A stretch of DNA of 64,000 nucleotides from Sporosarcina ureae (GTDB lineage: Bacteria > Bacillota > Bacilli > Bacillales_A > Planococcaceae): NCBI RefSeq assembly GCF_002109325.1, contig NZ_CP015348.1, forward strand, positions 959,001 to 1,023,000. The letters are read 5' to 3'. The notes beneath the pieces were generated by a model. It searched no databases. It was not told the origin of the DNA and was given only the letters and a program-made list of their open reading frames with translations. This document shows positions 63,568-64,000 of the stretch, piece after piece; the stretch's first letter is position 1; the number at the start of each line of letters is the position of its first letter. The position numbers and the translations under genes were made by a program.

Positions 63568-64000
63568 CTATACGTTTACCTCCCTGGCAGTGTACTTTCT
63601 CAAGTTCACTGCCAATAAACCGAAGGCTAATTCATTTTTCACCTTATCCTTTCCCCTTACGGAGAAACGAGTGAACCCTAAATTAGCCTTCAAGAATCCA
63701 AAAACTGGCTCTACGTCAATCTTGCGCTTGCCGTAAATTTCACCTGTTTTCTTATCTGAAAGCTTTTCACGAATATATTCTTTTTGCTGTTCCCACTTTT
63801 CATTCACATACAGCTTCCTATTGTTCTCTTCTTTTGCTTTGGTACAGAAAGAGCGCAATGGGCAGCTTGAACAATCCTCACATTCGTATACTTTCATCGT
63901 CCGTGTGAATTGATAACGATCCGTCCGATTGGAAAGGTAGCGGAACACGAGTTTTCTGTCATTTGGACAAGTAAAGGTATCCGTAGTTTCATCATATGCC
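63568..64000 (-). CDS. IS1182-type transposase, C-terminal part
   Basis: The frame is open to the end of the window, so the first part of the gene lies outside. It shows the C-terminal hallmarks of IS1182/DDE transposases: DTFTCPNDRKLVFRYLSN, then a cysteine cluster (CEDCSSCPLRSFCTK) and the end KIDVEPVFGFLKANLGFTRFSVRGKDKVKNELAFGLLAVNL, in which the Glu of the DDE triad lies. No stop or frameshift is seen in the visible 143 codons. Whether the element is complete cannot be judged here. Confidence 0.88.
   Translation of the reverse strand, partial: AYDETTDTFTCPNDRKLVFRYLSNRTDRYQFTRTMKVYECEDCSSCPLRSFCTKAKEENNRKLYVNEKWEQQKEYIREKLSDKKTGEIYGKRKIDVEPVFGFLKANLGFTRFSVRGKDKVKNELAFGLLAVNLRKYTAREVNV

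Larger units (their letters stand above)
63464..64000 (-). mobile_element. IS1182-type insertion sequence, partial
   Basis: The edge reads AAGAGGCTGGGACATAACT, a typical terminal sequence of this group, five bases after the DegV stop. The element continues past the end of the window, so its other end and target duplication cannot be seen. Confidence 0.75.

Overview
The window reads as a stretch of chromosome from a low-to-moderate-GC, endospore-forming Bacillales bacterium. A YlxY-type sporulation deacetylase, an OhrR/Ohr/Gpx locus, an Opu-type osmolyte importer, class A PBP, SLH and DegV proteins all fit this. A member of the Planococcaceae such as Sporosarcina is my inference, not something the sequence proves. 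The region is rich in insertion sequences, broken genes and short palindromic intergenic repeats, so it looks like a plastic accessory part of the chromosome.

Layout. 1-2.3 kb: the 3' end of an osmolyte ABC importer operon. 2.4-4 kb: a small protein gene, ylxY and tRNA-Asn. 4.1-6.2 kb: a membrane protein gene split by an IS30 element. 6.2-7.3 kb: a divergent Lrp regulator and cysteine hydrolase. 7.5-10.3 kb: an acetoin-dehydrogenase-type operon (E2, E1 beta) whose E1 alpha gene is cut off at a palindromic repeat. 10.4-17.2 kb: a compact catabolic island with a TAXI-TRAP transporter, an IclR regulator, a two-subunit 3-oxoacid CoA-transferase and a thiolase. Two near-consensus promoters there carry matching GTACG-type palindromes, probably IclR operators. 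17.6-25.6 kb: an unknown protein, a broken SH3 protein, a class A PBP, a carnitine acyltransferase-family protein, a lipoprotein and a YfcC-type carrier. 25.8-27.3 kb: ohr (with a stop codon)-gpx-ohrR.

27.5-41.9 kb holds an amine or amino-acid catabolic operon: FluG-like amidohydrolase, APC permease, M20 hydrolase, glutamine-synthetase-like ligase, class III aminotransferase and class I amidotransferase. Its divergent PAS/AAA+ regulator is destroyed by an IS21-family element that itself carries an IS66 element. Both insertions have clean target duplications, so the order of events can be read. 42.2-43.0 kb is an unrecognised operon of three tiny genes behind a perfect 17-bp-arm palindrome. 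43.3-50.2 kb is a second transport and peptidase operon: an anchored protein, a 32-residue symporter accessory peptide, a frameshifted SSS symporter, M20 and M28 peptidases, and another AAA+ regulator. Both AAA+ regulators lack the sigma-54 contact loop.

50.7-60.6 kb looks like a defence island: a DUF4041/T5orf172 coiled-coil nuclease-like protein, a Ser/Thr kinase with a large unknown C-terminal half, and a complete type I restriction-modification set (hsdM-hsdS-hsdR). Palindromic repeats sit between the modules. The window ends with an SLH-domain protein, DegV and the 3' end of an IS1182-type transposase gene.

Two repeat families recur throughout. Family A is about 50-75 bp, with outer arms like GGTACCTGTGCATGAAAC and GTTTCTCACACAGGTACC. 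Family B is about 65-75 bp, with outer arms like GGTGCCAGGTCCC. Starts were moved from the longest ORF wherever a Shine-Dalgarno sequence pointed to a different codon; these cases are stated in the entries.
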